This document shows, one piece after another, positions 1 through 12,200 of a stretch of DNA of 64,000 nucleotides (positions within the stretch are counted from its first letter, which is position 1; each line of letters starts with the position of its first letter). The translations under genes were made by a program, and so were the position numbers. The notes beneath the pieces were generated by a model. It did not search any database. It saw nothing but the letters and a program-made list of their open reading frames with translations, and had not been told where the DNA came from. Source of the stretch: Nematostella vectensis (taxonomy: Eukaryota; Cnidaria; Anthozoa; Actiniaria; Edwardsiidae); NCBI RefSeq assembly GCF_932526225.1, contig NC_064047.1:4401501-4465500 (forward strand), read 5' to 3'.

Positions 1-422
1 ATAAAAATATAGAATAACATTCTAGAAGGAGCAACTCAAAGATGTATTTTTCGCCTCTTTATGCAATGTCAGACCTGTACACAGGGGTGTGGGCAGGGTG
101 CAAGGTGCGCACCCCTCTTTGGTGGCCAATAAGTGGGTTATTTCTTATAAAAGAATCTTCAAATACTATACATTTTCCATATGATACCTATGACTGCGCA
201 CCCCCTTACAGCCAATCCTGGGGACGCGCATGAATTTTGTGGTTTGAGTGACAACTCATACCCTCTTGTCTTCTGGTTCAAGATTATAATGGGCATTTTG
301 CATGATATTTTTGATAAACACAAATAAAAATAAAACCAAACCAAAATTCATTCAGTGACACCCGATAAATTTTTCAGCACATAAGATGTTCTAACAGCCC
401 CTTGACGTCCTTCTATATATAT

Positions 423-660
423 CATACCTGTCAACTCTCCCACATTAGGCGGGAGTCTCAAGATTTTGGACCCCTCGCTGTCCCGCGATTTTTATTGCTA
501 AAACACCCACGTGAGATCTATAAGTGGATTTGTTCGTGAGACTTTTCTATACGGCAAATGCGTGCAAAGTTAAATCCACCCCTCCCCACAAAAATGAATA
601 TACCCCACCCCTCTCCTCAAAAATACCAAGCCTTGAGATTTTTGGAGGTTGACAGGTATG
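423..660. mobile_element. Small inverted-repeat element (MITE-like)
   Basis: The segment begins with CATACCTGTCAAC and ends with its exact reverse complement GTTGACAGGTATG. The inner flanks (CTCAAGATTTT and CTTGAGATTTTTGG) also repeat. There is no ORF. This is the architecture of a non-autonomous DNA transposon; no clear target duplication is visible. Confidence 0.55.
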
Positions 661-1385
661 TTCAATACATATGTATGTGCCTTCAAAGTTAAAGTTTACT
701 GATATCCACCTTAAAATACACACCTAAAGACACATACACCCGCAAGGACCCCACTACCATTCACAGCTATTGCCAGAGATGACTGCAAGATATCTCGAAA
801 AAACCTAAACTTGAAATAGTCCATGCTTTCTTTTCTCAATAGAGCACCAATCTACAAAGAAAAGTGTGAATTATTAATAATACAAAGTCAAAGAACACTG
901 TTAATCATAGAGCATGTGTCGTATGCAGGGAGCAAATTTATTCTCGAAAAAGGAAATATTTCATTCCCTACTACCAGAGGCCTCTTTTCTCTGTTTTTCA
1001 CTGGGCTGGTGTCCAAGAACCAAGAACAGATGTACAGGAGAAGTTAGGCCTCTGCAAGCAGGGAAATATTCCAACAAAAAGGGAGTGAAGGGGAGATCAA
1101 ACACAAACTTTACAAATCCTAATATACTCATTTCTCCATCTCTCTCTCTCCAAACTACTTCTCTTTCTATGCATGAAATGCTACATCTTAACAATAATAT
1201 AATGGTGCGATTTGGTGCTACGCATGCTCTCAATGGTTGATTAGTGGGCCGCAACACTCTGTGATGATGTTTATATCAAAACACTGTATAATGTGTCTTG
1301 TAATCCAAAATTCATTTCTTCAAATTCTTTAAATGTCTTGCAACCTCTAAGAAGGTAAAATACTAAACCTAAAGTATACCCCCCC

Positions 1386-1800
1386 CCCCCCTTCCCTGGA
1401 TCTCCCTTGGATTTGCCACTGTGTATATGTTTACACCCTATTACACCTCCCCCACCCCCTTCCCTGGATCTCCCTTGGATTCACCACTGTGTGTAAGTTT
1501 ACACCCTATTACACCTCCCCCCCTTCCCTGGATCTCCCTTGGATTTGCCACTGTGTATATGTTTACACCCTATTACACCTCCCCCACCCCCTTCCCTGGA
1601 TCTCCCTTGGATTCACCACTGTGTGTATGTTTACACCCTATTACACCTCCCACCTTCCCAGGATCTCCCTTGGATTCGCCACTGTGTATATGTTTACACC
1701 CTATTACACCTCCCCCCTTCCCTGGATCTCCCTTGGATTCGCCACTGTGTATATGTTTACACCCTATTATACCTCCCCCACCCCTTCCTCCAAAATTTCG
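1386..1800. repeat. Pyrimidine-rich minisatellite, about 60-65-bp unit, about 7 copies
   Basis: Each unit reads CTTCCCTGGATCTCCCTTGG, then a cytosine-poor stretch containing GTTTACACCCTATTACACC, then a variable cytosine run. Unit length changes with the C-run. All three + frames stay open, so the ORFs here are repeat artefacts. Confidence 0.85.
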
Positions 1801-2398
1801 CGATTGAACTTTGTACCACGCGGAGCCGGCATCACTAAATAAACAACCCTAACAGCTTACAACCCATCTTAAAACTCAATTTAATGTTCACAGGTCGATG
1901 AGTAAGTAAATAAGCCTTACCAGATATATAGGCGGGTAGATCCGTGTGATTGAGGTGATCATTACCGATAAAAACACATCCCAGGACCCCATAAAGCAAG
2001 AAGGAGTCCAAGTATGGGTGATATCAAAACAGCTATTTGTACACGATGTAGGCGACATCAGCCATGCAAGAGCTGATAGAGGCAAAGGCACATCAGACAT
2101 GGCGGCACCCTCTACAAATCACGTATAAAGTCTAGGTAAAAATGCGCTAAACAACATCAAACTTCTCCTATTTCCCGCGCATGACAATTCGTCCTGCTTT
2201 GATTTAGCATTGCGTGACGTATGGGTACCCTGTGTGTATCTTGGAAGCGCGTCAACATTCTACTAGTCACGATGAAAGCGACCCGATTTGATCCAATATT
2301 ATTGCACATGAACTAAGGTACAGGGCTTTGGTCCCTTTATATTGAGAATCGGATGTGTTTTGGAGTACGATTTATCGAGAAATTATTTATTGCCAGGC

Positions 2399-5300
2399 AT
2401 GTCTCCTAACTGCGGACAATCAGGTCTCATCCAGAATTCTTTAGAAATCCTGTCGACAGCGCTTCTCTATACCACCGCTTTCCTTGGAGGATGTAACATT
2501 GTAGGGATGGTGTTCCTTTGCCTTCTTCTTACTCCTCTTTGGTTTGTGGTTGTGTTGTACCTTGGCTGGGTGTTTTACGATTGGAATGCACCGGAAAGAG
2601 GAGGTCACCAGTTTGGTAGTGACTTCATAAGACAGCTAGCACTATTCAGGTAAAACGGCATCATTCAGTGTTTCTCTGACAGTTTTTGTTCGATTTAAGT
2701 CTACCACCTAACATTTGCTGATGTATAATTATTTCATATTAAGGGTGGGTCACCATTCTTAGGAGAAGAGAGGCTGTTGGTTGAGTATAAGAATGTTGTT
2801 GCAAATTTACAAAACAATTTGTTAAATTAACCACCCACGTCATACAGTACATACAGTATTTGATTGAAAGCTCCCCACACCCCTATTTGACTGCCAAACT
2901 ATGGGTCATTTCTTTTTAAAGAATTGTAAATTACAATCCTTTTTCCATATGATATCTATAACTGCAAATCCCAGCAAATCCTTTATGTGCCTTCTCTGCA
3001 TGGGTAAAAGTGGGTGAACAGTGATGGAGAGAGCTGGTAACGATGCAAGATGATTATCCTTTGCCTTTTTCAGTCTCAACCATTCCCTTGTGTTTCAGGT
3101 ACATAAGGGATTATTATCCAATCTCAATAGAAAAGACCTCTGACCTGGATCCTAACAAGAACTATATCTTTGGCTATCACCCTCATGGATATGTTGCAGA
3201 GGGAGCAGTAGTTGGGCTGATATCAGATGCTTGTGGATTTAGGGAACTATTTCCAGGCATCACAACACATATGGCAGTACACTCCTGTAAGTACACCACC
3301 TCCCCCCCCCCAATCCCACTCCAGACACAAAGCAAGGACTCTCTTTCCTAAACAGGGTATACATTTCAGGCCTCTCTGTCCTGAACAGGGTATACATTTC
3401 AGGTCTCTGTCCTGAACAGGGTATATATTTCAGGCCTCTCTGTCCTGAACAAGGTACATAATTATTTTAACCCATTGACTCCTGGCTATTTTTGATCTGA
3501 ATTTACAAAAAACAGACTGAAAACAGATACCTTCCCCCTATTCTGAGTTTTATACAGCCCGTCAAAGTGAAACACAGCTGCACCTAGTCAGCGGTATCCA
3601 AGCTTTACAACAGTGCTTTGCGGTCCCCACTTTTAATCCCTCGTCGTTGTGCTGAAGCCAGCACAAGTTGATGGTTGCTTGTATTTTTCATAAAAAATAC
3701 AGCTATGAGCATATTAGGAGAGTGTCTCAGGACATCATGAAGTCTTTTGGGGCATAATTGAGTTCTTTGCTTATGGATATTTGCAAGCAAAGGTGGATTC
3801 ATGATGATTTTTTCTTGTTTGGCTTTGCCTGGATGAGAAAATAATTTTCTAATAAATCACCACAGCTCTCCTAAATGCTGTCTTTTCTGAAACCAAATTG
3901 ATTCCAAAATTGTTTACACTTCTATTTTGGGTCTGTATGACCTGGAATTGATTTTTTTGGCTTCGGGGTGAAAAGACTTTTAAAAACCCATCTGACTTTG
4001 GGGAGAGGAGTGTTGACTGGCCCTCCCCTCGTGAATTTTTCCCTGGATCTCCCAGAATGCTTTTCAATCCGTAAAGGCATCTTCGTGGTTTTACAAGCCT
4101 TCAAGGAGTGGACATTGTGTTTTGAGGCCATGGAAAGGAACCTGGAGGATCAGAATAAAGGTATCTATTTGTGTCTTGAGCTGTGTTTGCTGATCTCTCT
4201 CCCTTGTGTTGTATTTTGAGCGTTTTATTGAGAGGGGTGATTCTGCTTTTCTTTCCTTGTTTGATTTGAAATTTGTCAAAGAACCTGTGCTATTATTTGG
4301 CTTAAGAGTAGTTGCCAACACCTTGGTTGGATGCATATCTTCAAGACCATTTATCCCTTAGACTGATGCCTGAGTATCTTTATCTTGTTGTGTTTAGTTT
4401 GCATTTATGAATTCTTTGGGTTGTGGGTACTTCCCAAAGCAGGGAAGGCTGGTTGAGGGGTCAATGTGTTAAGCAAGGCTGTGCTAAACAGGGTAACGAT
4501 TTCGTTGCCTTGCTAAAACTCGTAACCACTGATCCTGCTGCCAATATGATTGCCTTGCTTTCTCTCACATGCTATACAGGGTCCTAAAATCAAGGGTGTT
4601 GTCCTAAACAGGGTCCTAAAATAAAGGGTGTTGTCCTAAACAGGGTATGGTTTTTCAGAATTTTTGTCCTAAACAGGGTCAGTTTTCGAAACCCCCAGTG
4701 GCACCCCTATACCCAAATATACCTGAGTCCCCCCCTCCCCGGGAGCAGGGGCTGTACATGCCCCCTGTGCCCTCCCCTAGCCGTGGGCTTGCAGATTCTG
4801 ACAGAGACCAAAATTTCATAGCCCCAAAATAATCAAGGATAGAGCCTCCAAACATACCTCTAGTCTTTTTAACTCTTTCCCAAACTTCCAAGTATTTCTC
4901 AATGGGGTATATATAAAAATATATCAGAAAAGGTTTTCATACCCCTGCAAGAAATGTGTGGAAGCACCATCATGCTAATATCCAAGCACCCCCTTCTATC
5001 GCATGTTCTTGTTACTTTCTGATACAAATAGTATCTGAGTCAAAGCCTTTGTTTAGTCCCAATAAAAGCACTACTGCACCGGGAGATTTTGATGAGCCTT
5101 GGATTTGTAAATGCCTCACGGGAGTCCCTTGAGTGTATATTAACCCAGCTAGGCCCAGGCCACTCTGCCGTGCTAGTCGTTGGGGGAGCAGCAGAATTGC
5201 AACATGTCCGTCAAGGCACGTATGTTGTACCCCTCAACAACCGCAAGGGATTTATCAGACTGGCATTGGAGACAGGGTAGGTACCATTATCAGAGAAACC

Positions 5301-6221
5301 TTAAAGCCGCATTGTCACCAGTTTACTTCCGGAGGTCCGAGGGAAACCTCAACCGTTAAAAGACAAAAAAATCTATTAAAATCCGAGATATTTAACAGGC
5401 CATCCGCTCTAAATTATCAATCACATCCTCGAAGAGACTTCCAATAGACACACTGCTTTCAATATTTTGAAATATTTTTCGCAATTTCTGTTAAAAATCA
5501 TTGGAGATTGTTACGTAATCGACCGGAAGTAAACTGGTGACAATGCGGCTTTAATATTGTGTAAGTTGGCCTTCTAATGGCATGGACAAGGAAAAGGAGG
5601 GTTTGGGAGGGGGCTCACCACGTAATTGAGATTAAAATTCAGTATTGTTGTTGCCACCAAATCGTCTTTTACATTCATTGTAACATTTTTTGTCCATGTT
5701 TTTTATGATATTATCCTTTTTGTGTGTTTTTGTGTGTATTATCTGAAGTCAGACTTAAAGCTGCATTGTCACCAGTTTACTTCTGGTCTATTTTGTAGCA
5801 ATCTTTCTTTCAAATTGTAAAATTTTATTGGAAGTTTCTTTGAGGATGTGACTGATAATTTAGAGCTGATGGCCTGTTTTAGAGCATGGATTCTAATAGA
5901 TTCTTTTTTCGGTTGAGGTTTCTGTCAAACCTCCGGTAGTAAACTTTTGACAATGCGGCTTTTACTTACCTACAGTAGTTGATAAATAAAGACAGACCTG
6001 TAGCAGGCCTCAAAATATTTTTTGGCAGGGGAGGGTAGGCAGGATACAGAAACTTTTAAGAAAATATTTGGGATACAGCTTGTGATATGATGATGATAGA
6101 CAAAGTGTTGCTGATGGGATATGATAATTATATGATTATTATGATGTTGATGACGACAATGATGATAATGACAATGATGACAGTGATGTGGATGATAATG
6201 ATTTTTATGATGACGACAATT

Positions 6222-6276
<55 letters not shown>

Positions 6277-9200
6277 CGACAATGATATTGATGATGAATA
6301 ATGATTATGATTATATTGATGGTTAGACCTGTTTATAACCTGTAAGCTATCTTTACAGATCCCCTCTTGTTCCTGTCGTCGCATATGGCCAGAATGATGT
6401 CCTCCATCAGCTTGGTAACTCGGTTGGTTCTCCTTGGTGGCGATTCAACGGGTGGATGGGGGATGTCAGTAAAAAGTATCTCGGATTCTCCACCCGTTTT
6501 GGCCTGATCCATGGACGCTTTCTCCTTATGCCATATCGGATTCCCATCCATGTTGTAGGTACGTTCTTCCTCAGCCCAGTCTCTGGCTGATCGGATTTCC
6601 TGTGAGTGGGGTAAAAGCACAGGAAACCCAGTAAATGCGTTTAAACTAGCCTGGGCTAGATGTCCTCTAGGCGGGAGTTAAGTTATCGTAGATCTTTCTA
6701 CTTAGCGTAGCCTAGGCCTGTAACTAGCGTGAGGCTATGAGGCCCTCGTACCCTGGTTCCAGAGCCTCGAACGTCTCTCTATTTAGTTGCGAGCTTGTGA
6801 CGTCGCCTCGGTTAAAAAAATCTTTAAATAAACCAAATTTAAACTAGAGGTTTCAGATGTAGCTTTGACTTCTGTCTAAGATATTTAATGTTATTTCCAG
6901 TTGCCGCTGTTTTTGCTGTTGTTCATTATAATGCCACTTTCCACTTGCACCAAATCGCGCGCTTTTCGTATTGCCGTTGGCCACAGGCAGCCCAAGTTCA
7001 TTATAAGCAAATACTCAAGCCCGTACCCACAATTGGCTGAGGGAGGGGGGGGGGGGTGCAGCCATAGGTATCATGTGGAAAAAGCATTGTATTTGAAAAT
7101 TCCTTAATAAGAGATGACCCACCATGCACGCTCCCCCGTGTACGCGCCCGAATGAGTCTTGAGTTAACTTTTGCCCCTGTATCACCCATAAATGTAATAA
7201 CACCCATAAATGCTACAACAACCATAAATGTAATAACACCCATAAATGTAATAACACCCATAAATGTAATAACACCCATAAATGTAATAACACCCATAAA
7301 TGTAATAACACTCATAAATGTAATAACACCCATAAATGTTACAACAACCATAAATGTAATAACACCCATAAATGTAATAACACCCATAAATGTAATAACA
7401 CCCATAAATGTAATAACACTCATAAATGTAATAACACCCATAAATGTAATAACACTCATAAATGTAATAACACCCATAAATGTTACAACAACCATAAATG
7501 TAATAACACCCATAAATGTAATAACACCCATAAATGTAATAACACCCATAAATGTAATAACACTCATAAATGTAATAACACCCATAAATGTTACAACAAC
7601 CATAAATGTAATAACACCCATAAATGTAATAACACTCATAAATGTAATAACACCCATAAATGTAATAACACCCATAAATGTAATAACACCCATAAATGTA
7701 ATAACACTCATAAATGTAATAACACCCATAAATGTTACAACAACCATAAATGTAATAACACCCGAGATCAGTAGCACAGTCACCTATCCATTTTGTGTTA
7801 CACTAGGTTAAAAAACCAAAATGCTTTAATTTCCCTATTCAAAGGTTCTACAGGCTAATTATGAAGTATGTTTTGACAAACAGTTGAAATTATTTCATAT
7901 TTTACATTATTTCATGATTTTTGTGATTTTTTGTGTTTTACCCACAATGCTTTGCGGGTGTGGCTCCCACTACAATATCACACAGAATACAGTATAAGTA
8001 ACACTAAATACTTTAAAATGTCACTTTTCTCAAAGAATGGCAAGGATGGCTTCATTTTCCTTCAATGGAAGCTTGTAAATAAGTTTCTTGCCTCTTTTCT
8101 TAGTGGGGAGGTCACCACAAATATGGCGGACAGTGGCCGCATAAACAACTGCAATCCGTTTTTCGTTTAAGGTGAAAGTCATGTCATGAATATTATCACG
8201 GAGATAAAAATGCCCTTTCAAGACAGACTCTCCTCTCAGTGCAGTGTTGTGGTAATCATCAGTGTAGTCATGTTCTAGCTCCTCAACACCTGCTGACGTG
8301 ACTTTGAGGAGATAGAAATCGTACATTCTATCACCTTCAGCCTCAATGGCAACAGTGCTGCCGCACGCAGCCAGATCTGCCATGTGTGATGCTGTATCAT
8401 GTTCAAGAGCAGGCTGCTCTGTGGCTTGACGAGTGATAGCAACTGAACCATCTCTAGGGATAGTCACTTCTTTCCACTCATCAAGCCATGCCTTATTGGT
8501 ACATGAATCTTCATCTTTCACAATGCAGCTCACACAGTAGCATGTCCGATGCCGTACTAGGACCTTCTCTTGCTGGGGAAGTGTCTTGACACAGTGCCAT
8601 TTTCTTATGCCCTTTGCTTCCTTGAACTTTCGCCCATCACGGTTCCTGGAGACTGCACCCTCTCCTTTTGCAGGAACATAAAAGAAAACACGGCGCGTCA
8701 GCTGGGTAGCCGTTCTACGAGCAGCATAGCTAGTTGCTGCTGGCTCTGTAAAGTTTGCAACCAGATAAGCATACATGTCCTTTGCAGAATTGATTTTAGC
8801 TTTTCTGCGTAGGACGGCTTGGCTGGTTTTCTGCTTTACATGAGAGCCAGCAGCATCTTGCTCTCCTTTAGCATGGGAGGTTTCGAAAAAGCTTCTTTGG
8901 ATGGGATATCCAAAATCTGCCAGAGAACATGACAAATCTCCAATGCAGTGTCGTGACTTATATTGTGCTGCGCACCCATCTGTAAATTCATGCAAGAGCT
9001 CAATGCTATAGCCCACATCGTTGACCAGGTAATCATGAATAAGCTCTTGGGCTTTGTGCACACTGTCATGGTCTTGCGTCGGATCATCGGAAACCACAAA
9101 CAAGTGCTCTTTGATCAAGTGTGGCTCAGCCTCTGTGCTTGTGATCCCGTCTTTACTTTCAACAGCATGGCGATGTAAGATGGTAACATGTAGAGAAGCC

Positions 9201-12200
9201 TTGGTTACGTCAAAGAACTCTGATTGGATCTCATCTTGCTGGCGACACGCATACCCCTCAGAATAGTCGTGAATGCACACGACATGGCCAAGTGGCAAGT
9301 GTTCCAAAAGATTATCAAGTTGCTCACGTTGCCATTTAGCCATGAATGAATGCAGGGGATAGGCTTCCAAAAGCTTTTTGAAATATGTAAACATTTCTGA
9401 GGGTGGTGTTTCTTTGGGGACCAAGGCTATCTTCTTTTTCTCTTGACCATTGGCAAGGAATTTTCCAGTGGGTAGGTACTCGTACCTAGACCAACAAACA
9501 CTTCCTTCATTGCTAGACTCCTCTGGAAGTAGTTTTATTTTCTCCACAGAGCATCTGTTGCAATCTCGCTCCAAGCACTCGATTTTATGGTGCTCTATCC
9601 CATCTTCCTTTGAGCATAAGGTTGCATCAGCCGCTTCTGTCAACGTTTTGAAAATGGGCGACTCTTCGCTCTCGTTTCCCGTCGTCTTGACCACACCCTT
9701 TCGAAACTTCATACATGCGTCGAAAAGAATTTTCGTTTCGACATGTTTTCTGCAAAGGCAAGATTTTCTGTCCCTTTCTCTTGCTTGTTTTACAAAGTAA
9801 GGTTTTAACATCTCGAATTTGCGTTGCGCTACTTTTACTTCAGGGTGAAGCTTCGCAAATTCCTGGAAAGCCTCCGTTTGGCTCGTTTCGAGAACATGCT
9901 TGGGGTGGGTTAAATACTGTTTTTTGCCAACTCTGTTTTTCACAAAGTCACTTTTGTCTCCTGTAGGACGACTAGCCGAACTGGCCCAGAAGCAGTAAAT
10001 TTTTTCAACGTCTTCTTCTGGGAGCGCATCTCGTCGTGTTTTTCTTTTTACATAAAGCCAGCTTTCTCCTTCTCCCTTTAAAATCTCCTCCCTTGTTTTG
10101 ATGGCTTTACTGATGCTCTTTTCGTTAAGGCCGACTAACTTTCCTAGGGACTTTTTTGCTCTCGACTTTTTTATATTATCTCCAAAAGCAAGTGATTTAA
10201 GTGCTTTGTAGGCAGCGCGTTTTTCGTTCGATCCCGAACGTTTGACGTGTTTCAAACCTTCAGAGATGTCCGACGCGAGGGCTTTCAACGTGTTACTTTC
10301 TTTTTCTTCTTCTGGAGTTTTCACTACCCCTTGCCTGGAAAGTATTTTTCTTGTTCTCGGGCTGTTTATCAAAGTTTCTAGTACTTCGGCTTTTTTCTCG
10401 GGAGTTTGCGGAAGTTTATCTTTGACCTTGTCAGTAACACGTTTTTTGGACGTGCGGTTCTTGAATCTCTCCCCAGTGTTCTGCAAAATTTTTTTCTCCT
10501 GTCCTTGTTCTTCCTTATTTTTCTGGCGGTATCTACGGACCCTTTCCCTTGTCTTTTCTCTTGCTATTTGTCTTTTTCTTTCAAGTTCTTCTCTGGCGGT
10601 AGCTCGTTGTTCTTTGCGTCTCTTCTTTGACGCAGCTTTCTTTATTTCCGTTCTTGTTCGTGACTTGCCTTTTGTCTCCTCTCGTCTCGCTTTTCGCCGC
10701 TCGATTACTTGAGCTATTTTCTTGTTGCGATTTTTCTCGTAGTAATCTTTGTCTTTTGCCCTTTTTATTTCTTTTTTCTTGAGTGCTGCAGCTTGCTTAC
10801 GTGAAACAGGATTTTCCATATGAATATTCAAAGGTTAGCTTGTGTATTGTGTTGCCGAATGACCGACTACACGTGCTACGCACTCTCTGTGCAATACCCG
10901 CGGGCGTTTATTTTTAACTTATGACGCACAAAACCCCTGCATTTTGTGCTGGGACCCCCATAAATCTATTGTTCTAGGCATGTGATCTCGTGGAAGTCTT
11001 CGAGGACGAGGAAAGAAGCAAGCAGAGACAATATTTTGAAACATTTTAGCAGTTTTTCTTCGCGTTTTCTTCCAGCTGTAACGCTCGTTACGCTTTGTGA
11101 GCACTGTAATAATGCACAAAAGTGTTTCCGAATCATTGAAATTTGATTTTCTCGCTCAAAACTATTGCAATTCGGCTGAAATCTTTAGGGATGTCGGCTA
11201 AACACAAGCCCAAAGCGGGGATGTCGTAGTGAGTACCGTTTGATAAAAGTACTATTACTAAATTTTGTGTTTTGTGATTGCGATGGTGTAAAATTAAACT
11301 CATTTTCAATGTAACAGAAAGTGTTTCCGAATTATTGGTTGTCTTTTTTTCGCAAAAACTATTTGGTGGATTGTCTGAAAACTTCGCTTACAAGGAGTTT
11401 ATTTGTTGCCCATCATAAAATTAAAATTTAGTTTATCACATTTGTTTTAATAGTACCTAAAATCGGTCATTATTTGTGGAGCAGGTTTGTTAATAACACG
11501 AGCGTTACATGCTGTTTAGACGCATCATCGATATTTTGTAAATCTTAATATCTGCAAATACAATAAATGAATTTGTTTAAAATTACTTGTATATGTTTGT
11601 TATATTATTATCCTTATTTATGTCGGTTCAATTTAGCAGATTTTTTCAAAGCCTTTAAGAAAATTTAACTAAAATGTTATTTTGTGATGCGGTGTTAGAC
11701 CGGAAATGTAACGCGTTACATTCTAAATTTGCTGTGTTTATTAAATTTCTAGATTTTTGTCAAGAAATGTCTACTCAGAAATATAATATTTTTTCCTTGG
11801 TCTTGTAAATTGGTTATTGGACTACAATTATAAAAAGTTTCATGTGAAAAGCATAAGAACTGAGAGAGATATATACTATTTTGTGCGACAGTTTGTTGTT
11901 TTTGCTAAAATGGTGCCATGATTGTGCTACTGATCCCATAAATGTAATAACACTCATAAATGTAATAACACCCATAAATGTTACAACAACCATAAATGTA
12001 ATAACACCCATAAATGTAATAACACTCATAAATGTAATAACACCCATAAATGTTACAACAACCATAAATGTAATAACACCCATAAATGTAATAACACTCA
12101 TAAATGTAATAACACCCATAAATGTAATAACACCCATAAATGTAATAACACCCATAAATGTAATAACACCCATAAATGTTACAACAACCATAAATGTAAT

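Larger units (their letters stand above)
1..2398. other. Upstream region of dispersed repeats, no gene seen
   Basis: I see no convincing exon here. The stretch holds one copy of a dispersed family (about 120-240, recognised by a TTTCCATATGATACCTATGA core followed by a GCGCACCCCC run; relatives near 2890-2975, 7000-7130, 25440-25560 and 40495-40610), a small inverted-repeat element at 423-660 and a minisatellite at 1386-1800. The promoter and 5' UTR of the acyltransferase gene must lie towards the right end. Confidence 0.5.

Noticed and set aside
6333..6620. 95-codon - strand ORF
   Set aside because: Shadow of the + strand acyltransferase exon 4, which carries conserved DGAT2 sequence.
7001..7811. 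260- and 219-codon ORFs of ITFMGV / INVITP repeats
   Set aside because: Translations of the 18-bp terminal array of the transposon.
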